Part shown: one piece after another, positions 1-8,819 of the stretch
Layout: each line of letters begins with the position of its first letter
How positions within the stretch are numbered: position 1 is the stretch's first letter
NCBI RefSeq assembly: GCF_000374545.1
Contig: NZ_KB894584.1
Span: 1 to 64,000, forward strand
Length of the DNA stretch: 64,000 nucleotides
Source: Anaeromusa acidaminophila DSM 3853
GTDB taxonomy: Bacteria; Bacillota; Negativicutes; Anaeromusales; Anaeromusaceae
Reading direction: 5' to 3'
The notes under the pieces: generated by a model
Seen by the model: the letters and a program-made list of their open reading frames with translations, nothing else
Database searches by the model: none
Told to the model about the DNA's origin: nothing
Program-made: the position numbers and the translations under genes

Positions 1-1
1 G

Positions 2-250
2 AAAAACGCGGGTCTTCAACGCTCCATGTCAAAGAAGGGGTGCTCTCCAGACAACTCTGCTTGTGAAGGTCTGTTTGGACGTTTGAAAAATGAAATGTTC
101 TATAATCGTAACTGGTCCGGTGTAAGCATTCATCAGTTTATCGAAATCCTTAACAACTACTTAATCTGGTACAATGAAACAAGGATTAAAACGTCACTGG
201 GAAATAGAAGTCCATTGGAGTACCGACGAAGTCTTGGATTGGTTGCTTAG
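2..250 (+). mobile_element. IS3-family transposase OrfB, C-terminal part (5' end outside window)
   Basis: The reading frame is open from the window edge and encodes the last about 82 residues of an IS3/IS150-type DDE transposase. Visible are the end of the rve integrase core (SMSKKGCSPDNSACEGLFGRL, where the E of ACEG fits the last catalytic acidic residue, followed by the K/R-rich helix) and the usual C-terminal YNETRIKTSLGNRSP segment. The right end of the element follows at about 250-280, where a GC-rich terminal stretch runs into a truncated response-regulator gene. Only one end is in the window, so it cannot be told whether the copy is intact. The family call is firm; the IS150 subgroup is inferred. 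Confidence 0.85.
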
Positions 251-1107
251 GGTGTCCAAGATATCGTCCGCACCCCCCCTTGAGCAATCTCTTTGGCAAA
301 CTGCAAATAGCTTTCTTCCGTCCCCAGCAAGAGCTCCGCTCGCCGGATGGCATCACGCCCAATAGCGGAATGGGTTTTCATGACCGCAAACTCTTCCACG
401 GTCAGCTTGCCTGGTTTGAGCAAGATGCTATCGGGAATACCCACCTTGCCGATATCATGCAACGGCGCTGAACGCACCAAGAGCTGAATGTTTTCGGGCG
501 TCAACACGTCGCGATAGCCCCGCCGATTTTGCAAAAACAGCGCCAGCTCCCGCACATACGCCGCGGTACGCTGAATATGCGCTCCTGTTTCGTTGCTGCG
601 CGTCTCCGCCAAGGAAGCCATGGCCACAATGGAAACCTCTTGAATCAAGGAAATTTCCTTCATACGCCTAGCTACTTCCGCTTCCAGATAGCTGGCTTTA
701 TCACGGAAAAACTGCTGTGCTTGATGCAGCTTAATATGCGTTTTAACCCGAGACAGCAAAATCGCCGGATTGAGCGGCTTGGTAATATAGTCCACCGCTC
801 CTAAAGCCAGGCCTTTCGCTTCATCCTCCTGCTCCTGCCGCGCCGTAAGAAAAATGACGGGAATATCCGCCAGCACCGGGTCGGCCTGCAACTGTCGACA
901 GGTTTCATAGCCATCCAGCACCGGCATCATTACATCCAGTAAAATCAAGTCTGGCGCCGCCTGCTTCACAATCTGCAGCGCCTTGGCTCCATTGGTAGCC
1001 ACCTTGACCTTATAGTCCGACTTTAACAACGAACTTGCCAGAGCAATATTGTCGGGCGCATCATCTACAACCAACACAACCGGCTTTTCCGCTGTCACCG
1101 CGTACAC
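247..1107 (-). pseudogene. Response regulator with REC and HD-GYP domains, truncated by an IS3 element
   Basis: Residues 1-125 form a CheY-like receiver (DD at 15-16, phospho-acceptor D58, K110). A linker helix leads into an HD-GYP phosphodiesterase domain with the HD pair at H217-D218 and a further metal-ligand His at 246. HD-GYP enzymes hydrolyse cyclic di-GMP. The homology stops after AKEIA (about residue 275), just where the family continues with the HH..WDGSGYP block. The last 11 codons are IS-derived, so the GYP motif and the C-terminal half of the domain are gone. It overlaps the upstream hybrid kinase by 13 bp, so the two were one operon and probably partners. The product, if made, should keep the receiver but lack phosphodiesterase activity. 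Confidence 0.85.
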
Positions 1108-3968
1108 CTTCTCTCACACAAATGGTTGAGCTGCGTCAGCGCATCTTCCAATTCAAAACGCCGTAACAGCTGCTCTAAACGAGAAAATTCCATAGCGTCA
1201 AACAACGGCGCCCAATTCTTTTTATGCGCTTGAAAATAGTCTTGCGCCTCGCTGTCAAACTCCGCTAAAAGACGCCGCAATTCTCCCAGCTCCGGTTCCG
1301 CTTGGAGCCATGCGTCTTCGCCGGCTTGGGGCGTCGCTTCTTCGGTTGTTTCAGAAGGCCAGGCTTCCTGGATGGACGAAAGAACGCGCTGCAGTTCTTC
1401 TTGCGCTTGCTGGAACAAGTCAGGCGTAGCTTCTTTCCCACGCAAAGCCATCTCCAACTGCGCCGCCGCCTTGGACAACGCCATCGCGCCTAGATTGGCC
1501 GCCGATCCTTTCAAAGTATGCGCCGTACGTACCGCCACGTCCCAATCTTCCTGCAGCATAGCTTCCTGCGCTGCCATAACCGCCGCCTCCTGATCCAAGG
1601 CGAATTCTTGCAATAACTTTTGATACAACTCTTCGTTACCGAGGAGACGCTGCAACGCCTCTTGCACATTCAGTCCTACAAGTTTTTCCATCCCCTTGAC
1701 CTCCCTTCCCTGCACCGTCGGCTCCCGTCGCGCCAACGCCTTGCCCTTCCCGGCCGTCCAGTAAGCCAGCGTTGAATATAACAAGTGATAATCAATGGGT
1801 TTCGGCAGATGCGCGTTCATTCCTAACTGTAAGCAAAGCTCTCTTTCATTAGCCATCGCTCTAGCGGTCATGGCGATAATCGGAACCTCCTGGTTGCACT
1901 GACGAATGCGCTTTGTCGCCTCAAAGCCATCCATCACCGGCATATGCACATCCATCAAAATCGCATCATACGGCAAAATATCCGGCGGCACCGCTTCAAT
2001 TCGCTCCACCGCCAACAGCCCGTTGCCTACTACCTCCACATATACATTCTGGCGATGCAGCAACTCTACGGCGATTTGCTGATTAATAAGATTGTCCTCC
2101 ACCAACAGAACCCGCACGCCCTGCAAATGATAGTCCTTTTCCGGTTCGCCTCCGCGATACTCTTCCTCGGCAACCGTCTCTTCCGCCAGCAAGCGCACCA
2201 TCGTGTCAAATAATACCGACGGCCCTACGGGCTTGATGAGCACCGTATCAATCCCGCATTGCTTCGCTTCCTCCTCGGCCTTATCTTTTTCAAAGGCAGT
2301 CACCAACACCACTTCCGGCGCCGGTTCCTGAAGCGGCGTTTTTCGTAATTGCCGCGTCGTCTCCAGCCCGTTAAGCTGTGGCATCTGCCAATCCATGAAG
2401 ACCGCTGCATAAGGCTGATGCGCTTCGTCGGCTTCTTCCACCCGTTTTAGCGCTTCAACTCCGGATTCCGCCGTATCTACTGTGAAACGCAGAGACTTCA
2501 AATGATCCGCCAGGATTTCCCGAGCAGCCTGATTATCATCCACAACCAGCAGGCGTTTTTCTTCCAGCCCTTTAGGGACTCTGGAACGGATTACTTCCGC
2601 ACCCACTCCCAGCCAAATCGAAAAGAAGAACGTACTCCCCTGTCCCGGCTGGCTTTCCACCCACATCTGGCCGCCCATAAGCTCTACCAGTTTCTTGCTG
2701 ATCGTAAGGCCCAAGCCGCTGCCTCCATGTTTACGAGTCGTAGAGCTATCTCCTTGCGTAAACGGTTGAAACAGCCGACCCTGCTGCTCCTTCGACATGC
2801 CAATGCCCGTGTCCTTGACGGAAAACTGGAGCTGCACCCGCTCTCCAGTACGGCGTATATTTTGAATTTCAAGCACAATCTCGCCAGTTTCCGTAAATTT
2901 GACAGCATTATTGACTAAATTGGTCAATACCTGTCCTAAGCGCAAAGAATCCCCCAGCAGGTATTCCGGCACATCCGGCGCCACGCGGTATAAAATTTCC
3001 AGACCCTTTAGCTGGGCCTGGCGGCTCGTCATCGTTACCACCTGATCCAGTACGCCTTGCAGGGCAAATTCCGCCTGCTCCAGATGCATCCTATCCGCTT
3101 CCATTTTGGAGAAATCCAATAGGTCGTTAATAATCGCCAACAATGCCGTACCGGCATTGTGGATTTTTTCCACATAGTCCCGCTGCTTATCATTTAAGTC
3201 GGTTTTCAGCGCTAAGTACGCCATACCGATAATCGCATTCATCGGCGTGCGAATCTCATGGCTGATATTGGCCAAAAAGAGGGATTTTGCCTGCAGCGCC
3301 TCCTGAGCTTCTGCATGCGCTTGGTTTAGTTCTTCCTCTTTCTTTTTGAGCTCGCTTACATCCACAATGGTTCCCATCAGGCCGCCTGGGCTGCCGTCAG
3401 GCAGACGAAAGCCGGAAATCCAATATAACAGCTCATGTATGCTGCCGTCGGCAAAACGGCGCGGCACTTGGCGATACATCATCGCGCCTGTAGCAATAAC
3501 CTCGCGCTGTTCCTCATAGTACGCCTGCGCTTCCTCCGGGGCGATATGCGGCATCTCCAAAACGGTCCTGCCGACGAGATCCTCCCGGCGCACCTGAAAC
3601 GCTTGCTCGTAGGCTTTGTTGCAGCCCAGCAGCCGTCCGTCTTTGTCTTCATAAAATAAAAGATTGGGGCTATGATCCAGCAATTGCTCAATAAAAGAAG
3701 TTCTCTCCTCCACCAAGGCGTTAAGATTTTTTTTATGCCATTCCAAACGCATCTGGTAAATACCGGCTACTGACGCAAACAAACCAAAAAGTACTGGAGC
3801 CGTATAAGCCAGCTTAGTGATCGGCGTTATACTTTGGGCCAGCAGCAAATTACTCCAAGAAAACTCTAGCTGCAAGCGCATAAGTTCATACCCTAAAACA
3901 ATAACAGGGAAAATAAAACCGAACAGCGTTCCCCCTATCCAGTAGGCTAACACTATCCGGTAATTCAT
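1095..3968 (-). CDS. Membrane hybrid sensor histidine kinase (PAS, HisKA, HATPase, two REC, HPt)
   Basis: The product has 957 residues. Two N-terminal membrane segments (about 6-28 and 48-70) and a short helix are followed by a PAS domain (about 92-205). The HisKA domain has phospho-acceptor H237 (SHEIRTPMN), and the HATPase has N-box near 353 and DTGIG at 386. Two receivers carry D526 (FMDWQMP) and D673 (LMDVHMP), and an HPt domain carries H817 (HTLKGSA). All phosphorelay residues are present, so the full intramolecular relay looks active. I chose the internal ATG at 3968 because AAAGGAGG lies just before it; a longer frame begins at 4004 without such a site. The natural output partner is the overlapping REC/HD-GYP gene, now truncated by an IS. 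Confidence 0.92.
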   Translation of the reverse strand: MNYRIVLAYWIGGTLFGFIFPVIVLGYELMRLQLEFSWSNLLLAQSITPITKLAYTAPVLFGLFASVAGIYQMRLEWHKKNLNALVEERTSFIEQLLDHSPNLLFYEDKDGRLLGCNKAYEQAFQVRREDLVGRTVLEMPHIAPEEAQAYYEEQREVIATGAMMYRQVPRRFADGSIHELLYWISGFRLPDGSPGGLMGTIVDVSELKKKEEELNQAHAEAQEALQAKSLFLANISHEIRTPMNAIIGMAYLALKTDLNDKQRDYVEKIHNAGTALLAIINDLLDFSKMEADRMHLEQAEFALQGVLDQVVTMTSRQAQLKGLEILYRVAPDVPEYLLGDSLRLGQVLTNLVNNAVKFTETGEIVLEIQNIRRTGERVQLQFSVKDTGIGMSKEQQGRLFQPFTQGDSSTTRKHGGSGLGLTISKKLVELMGGQMWVESQPGQGSTFFFSIWLGVGAEVIRSRVPKGLEEKRLLVVDDNQAAREILADHLKSLRFTVDTAESGVEALKRVEEADEAHQPYAAVFMDWQMPQLNGLETTRQLRKTPLQEPAPEVVLVTAFEKDKAEEEAKQCGIDTVLIKPVGPSVLFDTMVRLLAEETVAEEEYRGGEPEKDYHLQGVRVLLVEDNLINQQIAVELLHRQNVYVEVVGNGLLAVERIEAVPPDILPYDAILMDVHMPVMDGFEATKRIRQCNQEVPIIAMTARAMANERELCLQLGMNAHLPKPIDYHLLYSTLAYWTAGKGKALARREPTVQGREVKGMEKLVGLNVQEALQRLLGNEELYQKLLQEFALDQEAAVMAAQEAMLQEDWDVAVRTAHTLKGSAANLGAMALSKAAAQLEMALRGKEATPDLFQQAQEELQRVLSSIQEAWPSETTEEATPQAGEDAWLQAEPELGELRRLLAEFDSEAQDYFQAHKKNWAPLFDAMEFSRLEQLLRRFELEDALTQLNHLCERRCTR

Positions 3969-4089
3969 CGCTTCCGCCTCCTTTAAAAACAAAAGGTAAC
4001 GCAATCAACTTCTTAAATGTTTTAATATATTCTTAATTCGGTTTCCTTCGCCTAACTCCTTCCATTTAACACGTATACTCAGAAAAGAA

Positions 4090-5265
4090 TCAGCGAGTCT
4101 TTAACTCCGCCAGTAGGCACTGACAAAGCACGGCGTCTTGAAAACGTCGGCACGGATCTAAATGAAGTATTTTTTTTATTTTTTCCAAACGGAACCGCAG
4201 CGTATTGCGATGGACGTAGAGCGCCTCCGCCGCCGCAGACACATTGAGATTATGCGCCAGCAAGGTTGCAACGCTCTCTAATAGTTCCTCCTTGTCCTTA
4301 AGGGATTCCAATTTTTCCGTTAACGGTCGCAGCGCTAAAGAGGATACTCCTGGACCTGGGCTTTTTTGCAACAAATAACCCAACAGCACTTCTTTTTCAT
4401 AAATAGAACGCAAACCTTCCCCAGGACGCTCTGCGGCAAAAAAAGCCTCCTGATAAGAACGCCAAAGTTCTTCGTCCCCTAGAGTCTGTCCGCCAATGCC
4501 AATACTGAAAAAAATAGCCGGCAGCGCTTCCTGCAAGCGGGCCAGCAGCTTTGCCGCCGCTTCCATCAAGAGTGTCCCCGCTTCTCCAGCTCGCACCTCC
4601 TTGAGCATGCAAAACACGTCATTTTTATAGAACAGCCCCAAATCCTCCTGCTGTAAAACGCCGCTTTCGTTAATTGTGCGCAGCACTGTTTCATGCAGAC
4701 GGTCGGCCGCTAAATTATGCAGCTTTTCATCAATAAACGAGTCTGCTTCCGTACGCAAGCGCAACAACCAGACCTGCCTCGGCAAGCCCAATTGGTAGCC
4801 TTGCAATTCCGCCAACGTCCGCAGCTCGCCATCTTCCGTTTTTACTTCCGGCGACAACAGACGCTTGACCAAACGGGACCGAAAGCGGTGTTCCGAACGA
4901 TAATCGGCTTGAAACATTTCCCGCTCTAAGATCAGCTCCGTCACGGTTTTTACCAGTTGCGCCGTACTGCGCACTTCATCCGGCTTGCCGGTAACGCCGA
5001 CCACGCCGATCACCTTCTCGCGCAACACAATGGGCCACATCGCCCCTGGCAAGGCTCCCAGAAAATGCTGCGTTTCCGTCGGTGCGATTTCCACCACATG
5101 GCGCTGCTGCGCCGCTAAAAGCCCGCCCTGATGAAACTGCCCTAGCCGCTCCGGCTGTCCGGAAGCGAGAATAATGCCGTTGCAGTCCATGATATTCACA
5201 TTGCGCTGCACAATGCCCATCAGATGATCCACAATCTGCTGCGCCAATTCCTGATCGATGATCAC
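4090..5265 (-). CDS. CdaR-family sugar-diacid type transcriptional regulator
   Basis: About 391 residues. The N-terminal part (ELAQQIVDHLMGIVQRNVNIMD, GVVGVTGKP) matches the putative sugar-diacid recognition domain. The C-terminus (NVSAAAEALYVHRNTLRFRLEKI) is the PucR-type helix-turn-helix. Family members sense glucarate, galactarate or glycerate and usually activate a nearby catabolic operon; no such operon is adjacent, the closest sugar-acid genes being the larA/uxaA cluster 7 kb away. A GTG start at 5265 is preferred because AAGGGGGCGG precedes it and the homology starts there; an in-frame ATG at 5310 is possible. A TATAAT hexamer lies at 5288-5293 on the same strand. Confidence 0.85.
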   Translation of the reverse strand: MIIDQELAQQIVDHLMGIVQRNVNIMDCNGIILASGQPERLGQFHQGGLLAAQQRHVVEIAPTETQHFLGALPGAMWPIVLREKVIGVVGVTGKPDEVRSTAQLVKTVTELILEREMFQADYRSEHRFRSRLVKRLLSPEVKTEDGELRTLAELQGYQLGLPRQVWLLRLRTEADSFIDEKLHNLAADRLHETVLRTINESGVLQQEDLGLFYKNDVFCMLKEVRAGEAGTLLMEAAAKLLARLQEALPAIFFSIGIGGQTLGDEELWRSYQEAFFAAERPGEGLRSIYEKEVLLGYLLQKSPGPGVSSLALRPLTEKLESLKDKEELLESVATLLAHNLNVSAAAEALYVHRNTLRFRLEKIKKILHLDPCRRFQDAVLCQCLLAELKTR

Positions 5266-5373
5266 GCCGCCCGCCCCCTTTATCTCTATTATAGTATAAA
5301 CCAGCCTCAAGCAGGACTCGAAGCCGTCCTCGGAGAAAGTATATTCTTAAAACATACTAAAATTAAAATAAAC

Positions 5374-5430
5374 CGTTTCACGTCTTTCCTGTATTTCGCG
5401 GTTCCTTAGCAACGTCTCTATCATTTATTG
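5374..5430 (+). repeat. TTTCGCG-type dispersed repeat, copy 1 (5' half)
   Basis: The segment reads CGTTTCACGTCTTTCC then TGTATTTCGCGGTTCCTTAG and CAACGTCTC. It matches copies at 31690-31780 and 41833-41918 almost base for base. The 3' half, with the complementary CGCGAAA, is not evident here, so this copy looks partial. Confidence 0.7.
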
Positions 5431-5489
5431 TCTAACCATAACCCTTTGAACTATCGGTAACTCTCAGGGTGCCACTGACTCTGCAAGTG

Positions 5490-5640
5490 CTCCGCCACAA
5501 CGAGAAATGTTTTAGCCTGGCAAGGCAAAGTGGCCGCAAGAATAGCGGTGCTCTTTCAAGGGTACCTTAACGCAGCCAGACAAAAAAAGAACCGTCGTGG
5601 CGCGAGATACGAGCAAGTCAGTGGCGCCTAGAAAAAGGAG
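5490..5640 (+). repeat. Multi-hairpin dispersed repeat, copy 1
   Basis: It shares with the copy at 11808-11940 the ordered blocks CTCCGCCA, ACGAG, ATAGCGGTGCT, a pyrimidine/GAC stretch and GCGAGATAC/GTGAGATGTG, ending in GGCGCCTAG. Short hairpins such as GCC-TGGCAA-GGC are visible. It lies directly upstream of ftsH. Confidence 0.55.
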
Positions 5641-5649
5641 CTGTTGGGA

Positions 5650-7482
5650 ATGGATAAAAAGCAACGCTATTTTTCACTGGCCTTCTTTCTGGCCGCCCTG
5701 CTCCTCACATGGCTTTTCAATGATTTACTTTTCTCCTCGCTGCCTGTAAAAGAGCGGGAAGTCTCCTATAATACTTTTTTGCAGGAGCTGAACGCCGGCG
5801 AAATCGATAAGGTCTTTATCGGCAGCGACCGCATTCGCTTCTCGTTAAAAAAAGACGCCGACAGCAAACGCCCCATCTACTCTCAAGTCGTTCCCGTCAC
5901 TGACCCGGCTCTGACAGATCGACTCCTTAAGGCCGGCGTCTCCTTCTCCGCCCAAACAGAAACCTCTAGCCCGCTAGTCACCATATTCGGTTGGATTTTG
6001 CCGTTACTGCCCTTGCTGCTGCTCTGGTATATCCTGCTGCGCCGCATGGGCGGAGCCGACACGGCTATGGCCTTGGGCCAAAGCAAAGCCAACGAAATCC
6101 AAGGAGAAATGATCGGCGTTAAATTCTCCGACATCGGCGGTGTTGAAGAGGCTTTGGTGGAATTGCGGGAAATCATTGACTACCTGCAGCGGCCGGAATC
6201 GTTTGACCGTATCGGTGCGAAACTGCCTAAAGGCGTACTGCTCACCGGCCCTCCCGGCACAGGCAAAACGCTCTTGGCCAAAGCCACCGCCGGTGAAGCT
6301 GGCGTGCCTTTCTTCTTTCTCACAGGTTCCAGCTTTGTAGAAATGTTTGTCGGCGTCGGGGCCGCCAGGGTGCGGGATCTCTTCGCCCAAGCACAGAAAA
6401 AAGCTCCTTGCATCATCTTTATCGACGAAATCGACGCAGTCGGCCAAGCTCGTTCTAATCTCAACCGCATCGGCGCCAACAGCGAACAGGAAAATACCCT
6501 CAACCAACTGCTGGCGGAAATGGACGGCTTTAAAGCCAATTCCGGCGTTGTCATCATGGCCGCCACCAACCGCGCGGACATTTTAGACCCTGCCCTGGTC
6601 CGTCCCGGCCGTTTTGACCGGCAGATTCAGGTTTCCCTGCCCACAGAATCCGGACGCCTAGAAATCCTGCACATTCATACCAAACGAATGCCTCTCGGCC
6701 CGGATGTAGACCTAGAACGGCTAGCGAAGATCACTCCCGGCTTTTCCGGAGCCGATCTAGCCAACATTGCCAACGAAGCCGCCCTCTTAACCGTACGCCG
6801 CCAGGCGGAAGAAGTTACGATGGAAGACTTCAACCTAGCAATCGAACGCATCATTGCCGGCTTACAGCGCAAAACGCCTCTTTCCAGCGAAGTACGCCGC
6901 AAAGTAGCCTACCATGAAGCCGGCCACGCTCTAACCGCTTATCACTTGCCTGGTACCGACCCCATCCACAAGGTCAGCATTATCCCTACAGCCAAAGGCG
7001 CTCTGGGATACACCATGCAAATGCCTATGGAAGATCGCTATCTAGTCGGTGAAGGAGAACTTAAATCCCGCCTAGCCGTCATGTTAGGCGGCCGCGCAGC
7101 GGAATGCCTAATCTTCGGTGAAACGTCCACAGGCGCTGCCAACGATTTGGAACGAGCCACGGAAATGGCGCGACGCATGGTGACAGAATTCGGTATGTCC
7201 GCACGCCTAGGGCCTGTACGCTATGCAGCCGCTCCGGCATATCTGTTGGGAGGCGTCTCCAGCCGCACCGATATCAGTCCAGCTACGGTGGCGTCCATTG
7301 ATGAAGAAATCCGCGCCCTTTTGGAAGAAGCCCAATGCGCCGCCCAAACCATTCTTGACAAGCACGCCGACATACTGCATCAAGTAGCGCAGGTGCTGCA
7401 GCAAGAAGAAGTCATTTCCGGCGACAAAATCAAGGAAATGGCGGCCCAGAAGGGAGAAACGAAAAGTCTGGAACAGGAGTAG
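5650..7482 (+). CDS. ftsH: ATP-dependent zinc metalloprotease FtsH
   Basis: Membrane-anchored AAA+ protease, 610 residues, that degrades misfolded or regulatory membrane and cytoplasmic proteins. Membrane segments lie at about 8-30 and 108-130. Walker A GPPGTGKT is at 200-207, Walker B (IIFIDEID) at 255-262, and the second region of homology ([19 protein letters not shown]) at 306-324. The zinc site HEAGH is at 422-426 and the third ligand is D499. The ATG at 5650 is preferred over an upstream TTG at 5644, since AAGGAG (5635-5640) is 9 nt from the ATG but only 3 nt from the TTG. The last codons and the stop lie inside a GAGTA-type repeat. The normal tilS/hpt neighbourhood is absent, so a second ftsH elsewhere is likely. 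Confidence 0.95.
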   Translation: MDKKQRYFSLAFFLAALLLTWLFNDLLFSSLPVKEREVSYNTFLQELNAGEIDKVFIGSDRIRFSLKKDADSKRPIYSQVVPVTDPALTDRLLKAGVSFSAQTETSSPLVTIFGWILPLLPLLLLWYILLRRMGGADTAMALGQSKANEIQGEMIGVKFSDIGGVEEALVELREIIDYLQRPESFDRIGAKLPKGVLLTGPPGTGKTLLAKATAGEAGVPFFFLTGSSFVEMFVGVGAARVRDLFAQAQKKAPCIIFIDEIDAVGQARSNLNRIGANSEQENTLNQLLAEMDGFKANSGVVIMAATNRADILDPALVRPGRFDRQIQVSLPTESGRLEILHIHTKRMPLGPDVDLERLAKITPGFSGADLANIANEAALLTVRRQAEEVTMEDFNLAIERIIAGLQRKTPLSSEVRRKVAYHEAGHALTAYHLPGTDPIHKVSIIPTAKGALGYTMQMPMEDRYLVGEGELKSRLAVMLGGRAAECLIFGETSTGAANDLERATEMARRMVTEFGMSARLGPVRYAAAPAYLLGGVSSRTDISPATVASIDEEIRALLEEAQCAAQTILDKHADILHQVAQVLQQEEVISGDKIKEMAAQKGETKSLEQE

Positions 7483-7506
7483 AGGGAGTAAAGGGAGGGT
7501 GCGACA
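7472..7506 (+). repeat. GAGTA-type dispersed repeat at the 3' end of ftsH
   Basis: AACAGGAGTAGAGGGAGTAA followed by AGGGAGGGTGCGAC is a full copy of the about 33 bp purine-rich repeat. The TAG of its first GAGTAG is the ftsH stop codon (7480-7482), so the repeat supplies the last codons of the gene. Confidence 0.85.
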
Positions 7507-7524
7507 AAGGGCTATGAAAAACGC

Positions 7525-7566
7525 ACAGCCGCCTCGACCAGCAAGGGTCAAGGCGGCTGTTTATAT
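7525..7566. terminator. Bidirectional intrinsic terminator between ftsH and the YeeE genes
   Basis: Stem ACAGCCGCCTCGACC (7525-7539) pairs with GGTCAAGGCGGCTGT (7546-7560) with one mismatch. A T-rich tail follows on the plus strand and T-rich sequence on the minus strand. It serves the convergent ftsH and YeeE operons. Confidence 0.85.
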
Positions 7567-8093
7567 TATAGCTCGTGTTTTTCCAACCACCAGAATAGTG
7601 CGCCTATCGCCGCCACCAGCGGCACGATAACCAGCCAGTGATTAACCCCCAGCACTTGAGGCCAAGTAATCTTACCGTAGTTACCCCAGGTTAGCAATGT
7701 CTTGGACAAAAAGGGAAATGCCTCGGCATATAGGCCAGCGCCTGCCAGCATGCCTAAAATACCCCATACCGCATCCCAACGACCTTCTCCTAACGCCCCC
7801 AGGGAAGTACCCGGGCAATAGCCGAGAAGTCCCCATCCCAGGCCAAAAAGTAAGCCGCCTACAATAACGCCTCCTAAAATAGTTGGCTTTACCGACAGCT
7901 TGACCAACCCCAGGTCATACAGCCAATATACGCCGACCATGGCAACGGCAATATGGGACAGCATAAATTTGACAATAGTCATATCTTGCAAACGCAGCGC
8001 CGCTAGCTGCTTATCATAACGCAGGACACGTCCCTTCTGCAGGAAAAAGCCAAAACAAATACCGGTCAGGAATCCGTACAGCAGCTCCATCAT
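7566..8093 (-). CDS. YeeE/YedE-family transporter, C-terminal half subunit
   Basis: About 175 residues with five or so hydrophobic segments and the family motif GLGWGLLGYCPGTSLGALGEG, in which the Cys corresponds to the conserved cysteine lining the thiosulfate path in YeeE (TsuA). Known YeeE proteins are one polypeptide of about 330-400 residues with two such repeats; here the second repeat is its own gene. The ATG at 8093 overlaps the TGA of the upstream half (ATGA), so translation is coupled. AGGTGG stands 6 nt before. Likely import of thiosulfate or a related sulfur or selenium species; the substrate is inferred only. Confidence 0.82.
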   Translation of the reverse strand: MMELLYGFLTGICFGFFLQKGRVLRYDKQLAALRLQDMTIVKFMLSHIAVAMVGVYWLYDLGLVKLSVKPTILGGVIVGGLLFGLGWGLLGYCPGTSLGALGEGRWDAVWGILGMLAGAGLYAEAFPFLSKTLLTWGNYGKITWPQVLGVNHWLVIVPLVAAIGALFWWLEKHEL

Positions 8094-8608
8094 CTCCGGC
8101 CACCTCCCCGATACAGCCAATTGGCCATCAACAAACCGCCGAGGAAAAAGCACGCCAGCGCCACATAGCCGCTGACCGCCAGCTGCAGCGACCCGCTAAG
8201 ACCATGCCCGCTGGGACAACCGTCCGCCAAGCGCGCCCCAAACATGGCGATAACACCGCCGACAAAAGCCGCCCGCGCCCGCAAGGCAATGGACGGGCCA
8301 AAATGACGCTCCCACATTGGCGGCAGCGCTTGAATACGAAAACTGCCGGAAGAAACAGCGGCAATCCAGGAACCGACGGCAATTCCCAGCACCATCATCC
8401 ACTGCCAATCGATTATCGGCAGTTCTCTCAAAAAATAGGACATTTGCGCCACTCGCTCCGGCGCAACCAGCTGTTCCATCATACCGGTAGTTCGTACAAA
8501 GGTTGTTGACGCTCCTAAATATTTGCCTGTAAACCAGACCGACCCCACCGAGACAAGGCCGCTCAAAGCTCCCGCCAAGTAGGGGCTCCAGCCTCCATCT
8601 CCTTTCAT
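8090..8608 (-). CDS. YeeE/YedE-family transporter, N-terminal half subunit
   Basis: About 172 residues, mostly hydrophobic. It carries the paired family motif FGARLADGCPSGHGLSG with the conserved Cys, at the place equivalent to the first repeat of full-length YeeE. The start at 8608 is chosen because AAAGGAGGGAG precedes it; the longer frame (8656) adds a charged stretch with no ribosome site. It is the first gene of a two-gene unit, coupled by a 4 bp overlap to the second half. No rhodanese or sulfur-carrier gene (TusA) lies next to it, unlike many YeeE loci. Confidence 0.82.
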   Translation of the reverse strand: MKGDGGWSPYLAGALSGLVSVGSVWFTGKYLGASTTFVRTTGMMEQLVAPERVAQMSYFLRELPIIDWQWMMVLGIAVGSWIAAVSSGSFRIQALPPMWERHFGPSIALRARAAFVGGVIAMFGARLADGCPSGHGLSGSLQLAVSGYVALACFFLGGLLMANWLYRGGGRR

Positions 8609-8752
8609 ACGCACTCCCTCCTTTACGCTACAACGCCTCATCGTCCGGGAATACAAATTTTTCTTACTTACTAATTCTTGGAATACCCTGCAAATACCTG
8701 TTTTATTTTTTCATTATTCACTCTTTTCGTCTTAATACAGTCTTTGGAATAG

Positions 8753-8797
8753 AAAACAGAGTTAACAGCCATCTCCCTCGCTGCTAACTCTGTTTTT
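8753..8797 (-). terminator. Intrinsic terminator after the metallo-beta-lactamase operon
   Basis: AACAGAGTTAACAGC pairs with GCTGCTAACTCTGTT around a short loop; on the minus strand it is followed by a short T run. It separates the 8820-11489 operon from the YeeE pair. Confidence 0.75.
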
Positions 8798-8819
8798 GGG
8801 CTACCTATTTCTAATTTGC

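Larger units (their letters stand above)
5266..5649. other. Intergenic region between divergent cdaR and ftsH, made of two repeat elements
   Basis: No gene is seen. The region holds a copy of the TTTCGCG repeat (about 5374-5430) and a copy of the multi-hairpin repeat (about 5490-5640). The second ends directly in the ftsH ribosome binding site. A minus-strand -10 like TATAAT (5288-5293) may serve cdaR. No clear promoter for ftsH was recognised. Confidence 0.6.

Noticed and set aside
6004-6581. Long minus-strand frames inside ftsH (167 and 133 codons)
   Set aside because: They lie opposite the AAA+ core of FtsH, whose motifs are all intact; shadows caused by codon use.
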